A stretch of DNA of 64,000 bases from Paenibacillus thermotolerans. GTDB lineage: Bacteria > Bacillota > Bacilli > Paenibacillales > YIM-B00363. Shown here piece after piece: positions 43,025 to 52,558 of this stretch (position 1 is its first letter; each line of letters begins with the position of its first letter). The stretch lies in contig NZ_JAQZSG010000002.1 in the NCBI RefSeq assembly GCF_028745515.1, positions 247,401-311,400 of the forward strand, read 5' to 3'. The notes below the pieces were generated by a model that saw only the letters and a program-made list of their open reading frames with translations, was not told the DNA's origin and did not search any database. A program made the position numbers and the translations under genes.

Positions 43025-46000
43025 GTGGGGAAGAAACGGATGAAAGTTATTAACTTGTTTTTGTTAGTGTGTTTGCTTATGAGCATTGTTCCGGTTTCGG
43101 CGTCGGCGGAAGGCGGGACGTACACGCCAGGGACATGGCCAAGCGAATTTACACCTTATACATGGAGTAACGGGAGCAATATTTACGATCCGGCCAACGA
43201 GCCGGGAATCAGCCCGGATGACGTCGATTTTACAAGCGGAGCGGATAAAGGGATAGGCGATCTTCCTTCTTTCTATGTTGCTTCGGATACGGAACATATG
43301 TTTTTCCGCGTACGCCTCAAGGGCAACCCATATGACCGTAAAGGCGGGTTCCTTTCTTCGGTATGGCTTGTTCAATTAGGGGTAGGGGGCGTACATAAAG
43401 CAACGGTGGGTGTGTTCGGCAAAAATCCCGACACGGATTTTGTTTACGCAGCGGGTCCGAACGCCGCAAGTGAAGTCGACGTGACTCAAGTTTATGCGAC
43501 GAATCCGTCAAATACAGTCGATCCGGCAACGGGATCGAAGGTGCCGGGCACGAGAATTGTACCCGCGGAGAACGGACATTATTTTTTGGATTTTCAGGTT
43601 CCCAAGTCGGTCATAACGGGGGTAGCGCCGGATATTGATCCGGCAACATCGTCTATTCAATTGTATTTCGCCACCTCCAAAGCGGCCAATTTGGCTGTGG
43701 TGAACAAGGACGGCCGGGATCTCGCGGATGCGCCGTTTAAAGATAAGAAAGCAATTACGCTAAATAACGTAAATCCTGCCCCGGCTTCGCAAGGCATTCA
43801 AATTACTCAAGTGGACGGCAAGCCTGTTAAGGATGGAGAGACGATCGTCGCGGATACGGCGACGCCTGCATTAAAAGGAACGATAGACGGATCCGTAACG
43901 ATTAATTCGAACTCAAGAGTAAAATTATTTGTCAATGGAGCCGATTTAGGAGAAGTATTAAAGGGCAGCAACGGCAACGGGGCGGTAACCAGATCTTGGA
44001 CGATCCCGATTCCGTCCGCTAATCCGTTAAGAGCGGGCCAAAATACGGCGGAAGTGAGATTTTATAATCAAAACACTCCCGATCAATACATTTCGGACAC
44101 AGTACAAATTCAATACGCAGCCGCCGGCGGTACGAATGTGGATATAAACATTGACCGATCGGGTCCTGGCGGAGCAGCCATGCCGACCGTCCATGGAACG
44201 ACGGAAGCGGGCAATACGGTCAAGCTCAAGCAAGACGGCCTTACGATCGCAACGATTGAAGCGGAGGGAGAGAGCTGGTCCTATACGCTGGAGAAGCCGC
44301 TGTCTCCAAAAGATTACGTCTTTTCGGCGGAAGCTGCGGACAGCGAAGGGAATGTCGCGACGGCTTCAACTACGCATACTGTGGGGACGGGAGATATTTC
44401 GATCAGCATCGACAACGGCGATGAAGTGACTTTAACCGATGATCGGCCGACCATCAGAGGAAGAACCAACGCGCCGGCTGCGAGCCAAATCACTCTGAAA
44501 ATTACGGATCGGGATACGGATTTAGAAGTTTATAAGAATGAGAATGTTGTGGTTCAGGCCGATCGTACTTGGTTCGTCGACATTCAAGATCCATTAGCCG
44601 GCGAAAATTACAGGGTCGATGCCAGCGTGAATGACACAAGCGCAACGGATACGCAAACCGTGAAACTGGATACGACAACCGAGGTGACGGTCGCATCTCC
44701 CGCTCACCGTTCCGTCACTGCGGAAACAACCCCGGAAATCAAAGGGATGGCGGAACCGGCCGCTGCCGAAGGGGCAAATTCCTATGTTTCGCTGAAAATC
44801 GATAGTAGTTCGCAAGTTACGGTACGGGCGGATGCCGATGGGAAATGGAGCTATACACCGAGCCGGTTGACTTTGGGAGAGCATACGATATATGCGAAAG
44901 CCTACGATGCCAACGGCAATGAAGCGACCGCCGTTACGACTTTCCATGTTGCAAGCATCGAGGTGGCGGGAGAGCAACAGCTGGCGCTTCCTGTCGCAGG
45001 ACAAACCAAAACATCGACGTACTCGGCGGATGTTCAGGGGATTAGCGATTATACGGTGACCTGGAGTGTATATCAGCAAGCGCAAAATATCGCCTTGGAC
45101 GGTGTAACCATTGACGGGACAGGCCGATTGACGGTTGCGCATTTGGAAGAGGAGACGTCGGTAAGGGTAGTTGCGGCCTTAGCCGACAACCCGGAAATAA
45201 AAGATGAGCTGTCGGTTACGCTGACTGCGGCGCCGGCGGAGGAAATGAACATTGAGGTGACGGGCGCGGCTTCCTTGCAGATTCCGGCGGAGGGAGCAGC
45301 GACCTCGGAGTATCAAGCGAAAGACGGAGACAGCGTACTGCCGAATAGCACGGTAACCTGGAGTGTTTATCAACCGGGCACCTCGAATGTGCCGGTCGGG
45401 GTGAGCATTGATGCGGAAGGCGTGCTGCAGGTTGCGCATCAAGCCGCACCCGGCACGACGGTTAGAGTCGCCGCGGCTTTGAAGGCCGATCCCGAACAAA
45501 CAGGTTATTTGGATGTCGAGCTGACAGCGGCGCCGGCGGCGGATGCGAATTTGGACGGTTGGACCGGCAGCCAGGAACGCAATGGGTGGGCAATTCCCGC
45601 TTACGGTGCGGGGGATTCGGTTCAGCTCCGTGCAGTCAGCGATGAGAGCGCGGCAGAAGTGACTGCCGAATTAAACGTAAATACGCCGGTTGGAACAAAG
45701 AAGCTTACCGCTCAATTAGCCGGTACTTCCGCATCGAACGGACAAAAGCAATGGCGAGGTACGATTCGATTGCCGGACGATATCGTTCCGGCCGAATATG
45801 CGGTCACGTTCGCCACGAACGATTCGCAAGGCGAGGACGCTGCGGATCGGCTCAACAATAAACTTGGCGTATTGTCGACCCTAACCGTTGAGGGAACGGT
45901 TTCGGATTCGAATACGGGAGAACGGATTGAGGGCGCAACGGTAAAGCTCGTCGATCCGGCCACGGACGAAACGGTTGCAGGCCCGGCGTTGACGGATGCG

Positions 46001-48502
46001 AACGGGAAATATACGTTCACGGCAGTGAAGGCAAGACAATACCAACAGTATCAATTAATGGCCGGAAATGCCGGCTACTCCGATTCCGGTGTGAATTTCT
46101 TCGCCATTCCGGCGTATGGCGACTATAACGAGGCGGGCAACGCGATCACGGTGAATGCGGAGATTTCCCGGTATCAGATCGTGTTAACCGCGAGCCCGAG
46201 CTCGATTCGCGGCGACGGAATGTCGACCACCGTCTTGCAAGCGGCGATTAAAGATCCGGACGGCAAACCGGTGCCTCCCGGCATTGTGGTCTCATTCACC
46301 TCGCCGTACGGGAGCTTCCCGAACGGATCGACGGCTCGAACGGATGAGAACGGTACGGCGACGCTTACATTCCGATCGGAAGCCGTTAGCGGCGCATCGT
46401 CCCTTAAGTTCCCTGTGACCATGACCGTAAACGACGAAGAGTACGACTTGACGGCATCCAAGCAAATTTGGGTGACATTCGAACCCGGAGCCATTGAGGG
46501 TGTCGTATGGGAAACAAAGGGCAACCGGAAGATTACGGTTTCCGGCGCGCTGGTCGAGGTGATTCAAGAGGAGATCGGTTTCTATGCCAGCCAAGTAACC
46601 GGGGATGACGGCAAATATGCAATCGGCGTACCTGAAGGGAATAAGGAGTACCTTGTTTTGATCACCAAGACGGTAAGCATCGGAGGGACATCCCAAAAGA
46701 TCACATTCCGTCAATCGGCAGCGGTGGGCGCTATTTCGAACGGAGAAACGTATAAGTCCAATAAAGTGAGCAGCGGTCTCGTTCTCGTCAAGGATCCTGT
46801 TCATCATGCATTAGTGTCTCCGCAAAGTATGTTTGACGAGGTCGACCATTTCGATAAGATTGAAGCTGTTTTGATCGATAAGGACGATCCAAGCATCAAG
46901 GTGCCCGTTACACTCAATGCGGATGGGACATTCAACATTCCGATCACCGTTAACGGGCGATATGACTTGGTCGTCCGCGCCGTGCTGAACGATCCGGCCG
47001 ATCCCGTCGGCCCCGACCGGTACTTGACAATCTCGACTTCCGCGCTGACTGTAAACGACGACGGAGAGATGAATATAGTCAGCGAGCTTGTCGACCCATA
47101 CGGTACGGTCCGCGATTCGGTAACGAATGCGGTAATTCCGGGGGCAAGGGTGAATCTGTTCTATGCGAATACGGATCGAAATAAAGATAAAGGGATTTTG
47201 ACGGATACGAAAGTAACGTTGCCGCCCATTGCCGGATTTGCGCCGAATGACAACGCAAGCCCGCTTCAATTGACGGATGCGGCGGGATTTTATGCCTATA
47301 TGGTGTATCCGGAGACGGATTACTATATTACAGTGGAAAAAGAAGGATATGTGTTCTATAAGAGTGAGGATATACCGGTAGAATGGTCGATCGTTCAAAA
47401 GAATGTCTGGCTCGACCCTATTCCCTCGAACGTTGGCGGAGGCGGAAATGGAGGCGGAGGCGGGAGCGGAAGCGGAAACGCCGTTGTCCCACCGGCTGAA
47501 CCGAAATTCAGTCTGAATTTGTCCGTAGACAAGAACCTGGTCGAGGAAGAAGGCCGGACGACGATCACCATCGATTACAGGAACGAGTCCGAGCGGCCGC
47601 TGGACTTTGTCGACATCCGGCTATTATTGCCTGACGGCGTCGAAGTTGTGGACGCCGACGGCGGGCGCGTTGGCAATAATGCGGTTACATGGACGATAAA
47701 AGCTTTGGCGGCCGATGCATCCGGTCAACTGGAAATCGTGGTGAAATGGCCGAAATTAAACCAAGCCGAGGCATCGTTTGCGATCAAATCCGAGCTCATT
47801 GCGAGCCCTAACCCGAAGGAAACGGTCACAGCACAAGCGGATTCGATTGTGAGAGTATACTCCAACCGGTTCGGGACCTTGCAGCATCAACGGTATATCT
47901 TGGGTTATCCGGACGGAGAGTTTAAGCCGGCACGTTCGCTGACGCGAGCCGAGCTGGCCGCAATTCTGGCGAGATTAACGGAAAATGTTGAGATCGAAGA
48001 CGATTTGAAGTACACGGATATTGCTCCCGGCCATTGGGCAGCCAATTACATCAAGATCGTGACGAAGCACGGGTACTTCCACGGGTTCGCCGACGGCACG
48101 TTCCGTCCGGAGGAGGCCGTGACCCGGGGCGAATTGGCGACGGTCATGACGCGTTTCCTCGGTATTCAAGTGAGTAAGCAAGGCGAATGGCACTTTAACG
48201 ATATTGAAGGCCATTGGGCAGCTGAAGCGATTGAACAGCTGTACCGGAACAAATTCGTATCCGGGTATCCTGACGGATCTTTTAAACCGAACGATAAGAT
48301 CGTTCGCTCGGAAGCGGTGACGCTCATTAACCGGATGTTATATCGCGGTCCATTGCACGGTTTGGAGCCGATGTTCCCGGATATTCCGGAGAGCCATTGG
48401 GCGTTCGGCCAAGTGCAGGAAGCGACGCAATCTCATGAATCCACTCGCAATCTTGATGGCAGCGAAGCCTGGTTAAAGACACTGGATGACGACGTACGCT
48501 AA
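43025..48502 (+). CDS. Large multidomain SLH-anchored surface protein (1825 residues)
   Basis: GTG 43025, 8 bp after GGGAGG; the signal peptide begins MGKKRMKVINLFLLVCLLMS. Longer in-frame readings upstream lack a signal peptide. Domains in order: a DOMON-like N-terminal domain (about 30-250); Ig-like modules, including two near-identical blocks each holding a VTWSVYQ motif; a carboxypeptidase-regulatory-like module (GTVSDSNTGERIEGATVKL); an invasin/Big_1-like module (SIRGDGMSTTVLQAAIKDPD); two more regulatory-like modules; a Gly-rich linker; a DUF11-like module; and three C-terminal SLH domains (ILGYPDGEFKPARSLTRAEL and two more). It would display a long stalk from the cell wall. Role inferred: adhesion or surface scaffold, possibly tied to the adjacent two-component system. 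Confidence 0.88.
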   Translation: MGKKRMKVINLFLLVCLLMSIVPVSASAEGGTYTPGTWPSEFTPYTWSNGSNIYDPANEPGISPDDVDFTSGADKGIGDLPSFYVASDTEHMFFRVRLKGNPYDRKGGFLSSVWLVQLGVGGVHKATVGVFGKNPDTDFVYAAGPNAASEVDVTQVYATNPSNTVDPATGSKVPGTRIVPAENGHYFLDFQVPKSVITGVAPDIDPATSSIQLYFATSKAANLAVVNKDGRDLADAPFKDKKAITLNNVNPAPASQGIQITQVDGKPVKDGETIVADTATPALKGTIDGSVTINSNSRVKLFVNGADLGEVLKGSNGNGAVTRSWTIPIPSANPLRAGQNTAEVRFYNQNTPDQYISDTVQIQYAAAGGTNVDINIDRSGPGGAAMPTVHGTTEAGNTVKLKQDGLTIATIEAEGESWSYTLEKPLSPKDYVFSAEAADSEGNVATASTTHTVGTGDISISIDNGDEVTLTDDRPTIRGRTNAPAASQITLKITDRDTDLEVYKNENVVVQADRTWFVDIQDPLAGENYRVDASVNDTSATDTQTVKLDTTTEVTVASPAHRSVTAETTPEIKGMAEPAAAEGANSYVSLKIDSSSQVTVRADADGKWSYTPSRLTLGEHTIYAKAYDANGNEATAVTTFHVASIEVAGEQQLALPVAGQTKTSTYSADVQGISDYTVTWSVYQQAQNIALDGVTIDGTGRLTVAHLEEETSVRVVAALADNPEIKDELSVTLTAAPAEEMNIEVTGAASLQIPAEGAATSEYQAKDGDSVLPNSTVTWSVYQPGTSNVPVGVSIDAEGVLQVAHQAAPGTTVRVAAALKADPEQTGYLDVELTAAPAADANLDGWTGSQERNGWAIPAYGAGDSVQLRAVSDESAAEVTAELNVNTPVGTKKLTAQLAGTSASNGQKQWRGTIRLPDDIVPAEYAVTFATNDSQGEDAADRLNNKLGVLSTLTVEGTVSDSNTGERIEGATVKLVDPATDETVAGPALTDANGKYTFTAVKARQYQQYQLMAGNAGYSDSGVNFFAIPAYGDYNEAGNAITVNAEISRYQIVLTASPSSIRGDGMSTTVLQAAIKDPDGKPVPPGIVVSFTSPYGSFPNGSTARTDENGTATLTFRSEAVSGASSLKFPVTMTVNDEEYDLTASKQIWVTFEPGAIEGVVWETKGNRKITVSGALVEVIQEEIGFYASQVTGDDGKYAIGVPEGNKEYLVLITKTVSIGGTSQKITFRQSAAVGAISNGETYKSNKVSSGLVLVKDPVHHALVSPQSMFDEVDHFDKIEAVLIDKDDPSIKVPVTLNADGTFNIPITVNGRYDLVVRAVLNDPADPVGPDRYLTISTSALTVNDDGEMNIVSELVDPYGTVRDSVTNAVIPGARVNLFYANTDRNKDKGILTDTKVTLPPIAGFAPNDNASPLQLTDAAGFYAYMVYPETDYYITVEKEGYVFYKSEDIPVEWSIVQKNVWLDPIPSNVGGGGNGGGGGSGSGNAVVPPAEPKFSLNLSVDKNLVEEEGRTTITIDYRNESERPLDFVDIRLLLPDGVEVVDADGGRVGNNAVTWTIKALAADASGQLEIVVKWPKLNQAEASFAIKSELIASPNPKETVTAQADSIVRVYSNRFGTLQHQRYILGYPDGEFKPARSLTRAELAAILARLTENVEIEDDLKYTDIAPGHWAANYIKIVTKHGYFHGFADGTFRPEEAVTRGELATVMTRFLGIQVSKQGEWHFNDIEGHWAAEAIEQLYRNKFVSGYPDGSFKPNDKIVRSEAVTLINRMLYRGPLHGLEPMFPDIPESHWAFGQVQEATQSHESTRNLDGSEAWLKTLDDDVR

Positions 48503-48524
48503 CACATAACTCATTACGGTGGAC

Positions 48525-48795
48525 CTAACGGAACCGAATGTTCGCTAAAATAGTGATTAATGCGAACCCCCCCCTGATTAACGGAACGATATGTCCGTTA
48601 ATCGGGGGTTTTTATTTAAAAACGGCCCAAAAGCGCGGGTTAGCGGACATCTGGTTCCGATAAATCGGCAAAATTGGCAATTTTGCCGTAATTAGCGGAC
48701 AATCGTTTCCGCTAACTCATCGTGGCAGAATGCAGCGGAATAAAGCTCCGTTCGAGGCGGTCGATCATGCGGCGCGGGAGAGAGCAACGGAACAA
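48525..48795. repeat. CGGA/TCCG palindrome cluster, locus 2
   Basis: Non-coding gap 48503-48847. Four interrupted palindromes have 8-base arms and exactly 8-base loops: CTAACGGA/TTCGCTAA (48525), TTAACGGA/TCCGTTAA (48578), TTAGCGGA/TCCGATAA (48640) and TTAGCGGA/TCCGCTAA (48692). Between the last two lies CGGCAAAATT-GGC-AATTTTGCCG (48666-48688). A block at 48731-48762 starting TGCAGCGGAATAAAG matches 29511-29542 at 29 of 32 positions, and GAGCAACGGAAC (48782) also recurs there. The second unit doubles as the terminator stem at 48570. No T-run follows the others. Confidence 0.75.
48570..48614 (+). terminator. Terminator of the large SLH gene
   Basis: CCCCC-T-GATTAACGGA pairs with TCCGTTAATCGGGGG (one bulged T) and is followed by TTTTTATTT. 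The stem contains one unit of the CGGA/TCCG palindrome family, so the repeat has been used as, or has become, a terminator. Confidence 0.85.
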
Positions 48796-48847
48796 TAGCA
48801 AGGAAGGGGTGCACCCGAACGCGGCGCACCCCTCACTCAAGCCCAAC

Positions 48848-49843
48848 CTACATCTCCATCTTGCCCATCTCGCCGCCAGGCATGGCGACCATGACGGAGC
48901 CGTTGTCGCCGTCTTTGCCGTCGGCGCTCGAAAGCTCCACCGGCGTGCCGAACTGCGGCAGCGCGTACGGATAATGCGTGCGCCCGCGGGCGAGAATGTG
49001 CATATGGTTCGCAGCCTCGCCCTCATACGGTTCGCCGTGCGTCCACGGCACCCAGGAGCGCGCATTGCAATAGTGCGTCACATACGAGCGGCGCATCCGG
49101 TCCGTCGTCGTGTTCTTATACGAACGATGCAGCAGGTGGGAGTGGAAAAACAACACGTCCCCCGGCTCCAAAACGACAGGCACCGGCTTCCCGTACTTCG
49201 CGGCCACGCCCGACAAATTGTTGACCGTATCGTCCATATTGCTCACGTTCTCAGCCGTAAACAAGCCCTCGATCTGCTTGTCGTCCACATGCACGAAGCC
49301 TCCGCGGTGCGCTTCCTCCGGCGGATAAATCGGCTCGTTGTGCGAGCCCGGCGCCACCCACAAGCAGCCGTTCTCCTCATCGGCCCGATCCAGCGCCATC
49401 CACGCCCCGATCAGCGTATCCGGCTGCGTCTGAATATAGAAGGCGTCCTGGTGCCAGCCTTGTCCGCCCTTGCCCGGCGGGTTCAAAAACATCATCGATT
49501 GCAGCGCATATACGTCCGGCCCGATCAGCGCCTCCAGCACGTCGATGACGCGCGGATGCAGCAAGCCCCATTCCGCCGTGGCGCTGTGCCGATGCGGCAT
49601 ATGGAGGCGAGCGGAGGAAAACCGCTCGGTCTTCTGCTTCTCGTCCATCCAGTCGAACACCGGCGACAAATGATCCAAGTCGTCGATTCGGCCGTGGTAC
49701 ACATCATCCATCCACTTCAGCAGCCGTTCCGCGTCCTCTTTCGGAAGCAGGCCGCGCACAATCAAATATCCGTCTCTATGATAGCTTACATATTCGTCTA
49801 CCTTTACGGTGTACCGCTGTCTTTGAGCTTGAGTTACTGTCAT
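48848..49843 (-). CDS. Phytanoyl-CoA dioxygenase (PhyH) family protein
   Basis: 331 residues, ATG 49843. A double-stranded beta-helix Fe(II)/2-oxoglutarate dioxygenase: GWHQDAFYIQTQP near residues 130-142 gives the H-x-D iron ligands, FFHSHLLHRSYKNTTTDRMR near 220-240 gives the distal His and the 2-oxoglutarate Arg. The N-terminal VDEYVSYHRDGYLIVRGLLP is the usual PhyH opening. Bacterial members hydroxylate varied small molecules (for example ectoine); the substrate here is unknown. An AraC-type regulator lies 101 bp upstream on the same strand, the layout of a small inducible catabolic or tailoring unit. Confidence 0.9.
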   Translation of the reverse strand: MTVTQAQRQRYTVKVDEYVSYHRDGYLIVRGLLPKEDAERLLKWMDDVYHGRIDDLDHLSPVFDWMDEKQKTERFSSARLHMPHRHSATAEWGLLHPRVIDVLEALIGPDVYALQSMMFLNPPGKGGQGWHQDAFYIQTQPDTLIGAWMALDRADEENGCLWVAPGSHNEPIYPPEEAHRGGFVHVDDKQIEGLFTAENVSNMDDTVNNLSGVAAKYGKPVPVVLEPGDVLFFHSHLLHRSYKNTTTDRMRRSYVTHYCNARSWVPWTHGEPYEGEAANHMHILARGRTHYPYALPQFGTPVELSSADGKDGDNGSVMVAMPGGEMGKMEM

Positions 49844-49944
49844 CGCGCATAGCTCCCCTCGTTTTTCCTCATTTTGACCGAAAGAGAACGGTTACACAAT
49901 GAACGCAACCGGAAAGATGATGGACAAATTTGATATGGGTACAA

Positions 49945-50841
49945 TCAATCCGCATCCAGCGCAAAAAAATGATTCAACGGATAAAACCGACCGAATCCGT
50001 TCGCCGGTACCAGCTCATGAAACCGGGGATCGCCGTATTTTTTGCGGTATTCCGTCGCCGTCACACCCATCCGCCGCCGGAACAGGCGATGGAAATAATA
50101 CTCGTCGCCGAATCCGCTCTCCCGCGCGATCGCCTTTACGCTGTCCGACCGCTGCAGCAGCAGCTGGGCCGCATGCTCGATTCTCCGCTTCGTCATCCAT
50201 TCCTTCGGTGAACAGCCTACATGCTGTTGGAACGTCCGCGAAAAATGTTCGTGCGACCACCCCACATGACGCGCCAAACGGTCAATCTCCAGCTTTTCCG
50301 TCAGGTGGGCCTCCATAAAGCTTAAAGCAGTCGAAATTTGAGGAGGCAGCGACGCTTCTTCCGCGCTCACGCCTGCGGCAGGCTCCGCAAGTCCGCTTTC
50401 CAGCTCTTCAAGAATGCTAAGCAGCATCATCTCTCCCAGCTGTCTCCACCGGGCCGGGCGCGTATGAAAGCAATACATCAGCTGATTCATCAGCTGCGGA
50501 ACGAGCGATTCGCGCCGCAATCCGATGCTGCAAACCGCCGTCCGGCCCAGCAGCGAATACCGCTCCAGCAGCCGTTCATCCGCAGGATCGAAGTGGATGA
50601 ACAGATGCCGCGTCGGAAGCTCCGGATCGAACGTATAGTGATGGGGTTCCCCGGGGCGCGTCACGACAACGGTCGGCACATCCTGCGGATAATTTCGCCC
50701 TTGAGCTTCATAGACCGTCCCGTTCCCGGCCGGAAAGTACACAAGCTCATAATCGTCGATTATTCGCGGCCCGAGCCGGTGGCCCCCTTTGACCGTTACA
50801 TCCCCTGCATGATGGAACCGAATCAAACGAATCTCTTCCAC
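49945..50841 (-). CDS. AraC family transcriptional regulator
   Basis: 298 residues, ATG 50841. An N-terminal cupin-like ligand domain (about 1-160; DYELVYFPAGNGTVYEAQGR and TRPGEPHHYTFDPE) is followed by two C-terminal helix-turn-helix motifs: LEIDRLARHVGWSHEHFSRT and DSVKAIARESGFGDEYYFHR, ending RRRMGVTATEYRKKYGD. This is a standard AraC/XylS activator of the sugar-sensing type. It probably regulates the PhyH gene that follows on the same strand. A 110-bp gap separates it from the divergent gene at 50952. Confidence 0.9.
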   Translation of the reverse strand: MEEIRLIRFHHAGDVTVKGGHRLGPRIIDDYELVYFPAGNGTVYEAQGRNYPQDVPTVVVTRPGEPHHYTFDPELPTRHLFIHFDPADERLLERYSLLGRTAVCSIGLRRESLVPQLMNQLMYCFHTRPARWRQLGEMMLLSILEELESGLAEPAAGVSAEEASLPPQISTALSFMEAHLTEKLEIDRLARHVGWSHEHFSRTFQQHVGCSPKEWMTKRRIEHAAQLLLQRSDSVKAIARESGFGDEYYFHRLFRRRMGVTATEYRKKYGDPRFHELVPANGFGRFYPLNHFFALDAD

Positions 50842-50951
50842 CCAAGACCACTCCCCTTCCGAAGCGTTTCTATATTTCTCTCAACCTACAGGTATATTAT
50901 TCGCTATTATCGGCAAATCTATTACTAGTTTACTAGAAAGGACTGCTGTAC

Positions 50952-51596
50952 ATGAAACGCAATCTTTCGCTCCTTCTTATGCTCATCGTAACGATCCTTG
51001 CCTGCGCCGGCTGGGCCGTTGCGAAGCCTGCGCAGCCATCGCCGCACGTTTTGGAAGATTATCGCCGGCTGACCCTGCTTGCCGATGAAGTCATATCGTC
51101 CGATAACAGGCTGATCGTCGTTACGGTTAGAGGAGAAGGTTCGAGAGAAGCCGTTCAATCGCTGATGACCGAGCTTCGCCCGTACGGCCGTGCAGTTTGC
51201 GGCCCAACCGATTGCGAATATTTGATCCGCTACAGCATCCAAAGCGCGGCCGCTTCCCAAGCCGCACCCGAATGGATCAAGGAAGCGATGATCGAAATGC
51301 AAAACAACCGCTTAGACGGTACATGGAACATCAATATCCAGGGCAATCTCGTTGCCGAGGCACAACAAACGCCCGATTTCGTATGGGAGCAAATCGAGCG
51401 TTCGGCAAAAGCAACAATGATAGAATCTTATGAGGATGCGGGCTCCCGCAGCGTGACTTACCAAACCCCGATGCTCAAAGCTTCCGTAAGAAGCGGGGAG
51501 CACGCGGTACAGCTGCAGGCAGCCGCACACCGCTCTACCGAGTCGCAGGAATGGAGAATAACATTGGGTACGCCGGTCATTTTGATCGAATACTAG
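50952..51596 (+). CDS. Secreted protein of unknown function, possibly YwmB-like
   Basis: 214 residues, ATG 50952 behind AAAGGACTGC. The N-terminus MKRNLSLLLMLIVTILACAG is a signal peptide, with a cysteine at residue 18 in a context that is only weakly lipobox-like. The mature part has alternating strands and helices, with conserved-looking RLIVVTVRGEGSREAVQSLM and GTWNINIQGNLVAEAQQTPD. The overall plan recalls the YwmB family of secreted Bacillus proteins, but the match is weak and from memory. Its 3' end overlaps the vanZ-like pseudogene on the other strand by 20 bp. Confidence 0.6.
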   Translation: MKRNLSLLLMLIVTILACAGWAVAKPAQPSPHVLEDYRRLTLLADEVISSDNRLIVVTVRGEGSREAVQSLMTELRPYGRAVCGPTDCEYLIRYSIQSAAASQAAPEWIKEAMIEMQNNRLDGTWNINIQGNLVAEAQQTPDFVWEQIERSAKATMIESYEDAGSRSVTYQTPMLKASVRSGEHAVQLQAAAHRSTESQEWRITLGTPVILIEY

Positions 51597-52052
51597 GTTT
51601 TCCCTTCGTTCTTCGGCCGCTTTTGCGAGGCTTCGGCACCGACAAATACAAGAGAAAGCCGATCGTTGCGCCGACCGTATTCAAAATAATATCGTCAACA
51701 TCGAAGCTTCCGCGCTTGCTCACCATCTGACCGAGCTCCAGCAGCGTCAAGCCCGCAACGAATACGGAGGCGAATTTCAAATACCCCCACCGGAACACGA
51801 TCGGCAGCATGAAGCCGAAGGGGATGAAGACGCCGACGTTTCCGAAGACGTTCACCGCCCAAGTCCGCAGATTATAATGATCGAAGTAGTTGAAGTACAT
51901 TTTGATCGTCGCAAACGGCGTAATGTTGTACATATACTCCTGATGCGGGGTACGGCAGACCGGCCGAAGCCGATAAACATCCAATAAATCAGGCAGGCGA
52001 GATATAGTAACGTTAGCAGGAAAAAGAAAGCCCTCGTCGCTGCGGAAAACAA
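51577..52052 (-). pseudogene. VanZ-like membrane protein, single-base frameshift
   Basis: Read from a TTG at 52052, the first frame gives MFSAATRAFFFLLTLLYLAC and LIYWMFIGFGR, a normal VanZ first helix. It then turns to nonsense at about 51955. From the same point another frame reads RTPHQEYMYNITPFATIKMY and AVNVFGNVGVFIPFGFMLP through GSFDVDDIILNTVGATIGFL, the rest of a VanZ-like domain. The total of 476 bp is one short of a multiple of three, consistent with one missing base. It lies 4 bp after the GNAT stop. This could be a genuine pseudogene or a sequencing error. Most VanZ-like proteins are unrelated to antibiotic resistance. Confidence 0.82.
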
Positions 52053-52056
52053 CGGA

Positions 52057-52488
52057 TCACTCGACCTCCGCTTCAAACGTGCACAGAAACCGCTCAACGC
52101 CCGGATATTTTTCGCCAAGGCTTTCGATCGTAAATCCGATGCTGCGATAAAAGTTGACGGCCTCTTCATCCGTCTCTGCTGTGACCTCGGACGGCTTTTT
52201 GAGGTCAATGGCTTCTAAGATCAGCCCTCGCCCGTAGTCCATGCCCCGGCAATCCGGAAGTACTGCGATATGCTCGATGGTCATCCGGTTTCCGTCATTG
52301 ATCCGTATTCCTATAATGCCGACGATGTCTTCTTCGTCCTCGCCGGCAATGCCGTACAGCTCAAGCGCCGAATCGGCACGGTATGCCTCCATGACGCCCG
52401 CCAGCTTGTCCGGGTCCGGAAACACGCTGTAGCCTACCAGCTCTTGAACGAGAGGCTCGTCTGTCCGATGCTTCAGATTAACTAACAT
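52057..52488 (-). CDS. GNAT family N-acetyltransferase
   Basis: 143 residues, ATG 52488. The GNAT core is visible: GNRMTIEHIAVLPDCRGMDY carries motif A (V-L-P-x-x-R-G-x-x-x-G) and DEEAVNFYRSIGFTIESLGE is the C-terminal motif B. The acceptor substrate is unknown. It is followed immediately by the vanZ-like pseudogene and preceded by a short promoter-sized gap. Confidence 0.88.
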   Translation of the reverse strand: MLVNLKHRTDEPLVQELVGYSVFPDPDKLAGVMEAYRADSALELYGIAGEDEEDIVGIIGIRINDGNRMTIEHIAVLPDCRGMDYGRGLILEAIDLKKPSEVTAETDEEAVNFYRSIGFTIESLGEKYPGVERFLCTFEAEVE

Positions 52489-52558
52489 AGATGCGCAACG
52501 CTCCTTCCGATCAATCCTCTGAAAAAAAGACCATTAGCATCATATCATATTTGCGTCA

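Noticed and set aside
51577-52052. VanZ-like gene as a glycopeptide-resistance determinant
   Set aside because: No vanHAX or vanRS genes nearby; VanZ-like proteins are widespread without resistance, and this copy is frameshifted.
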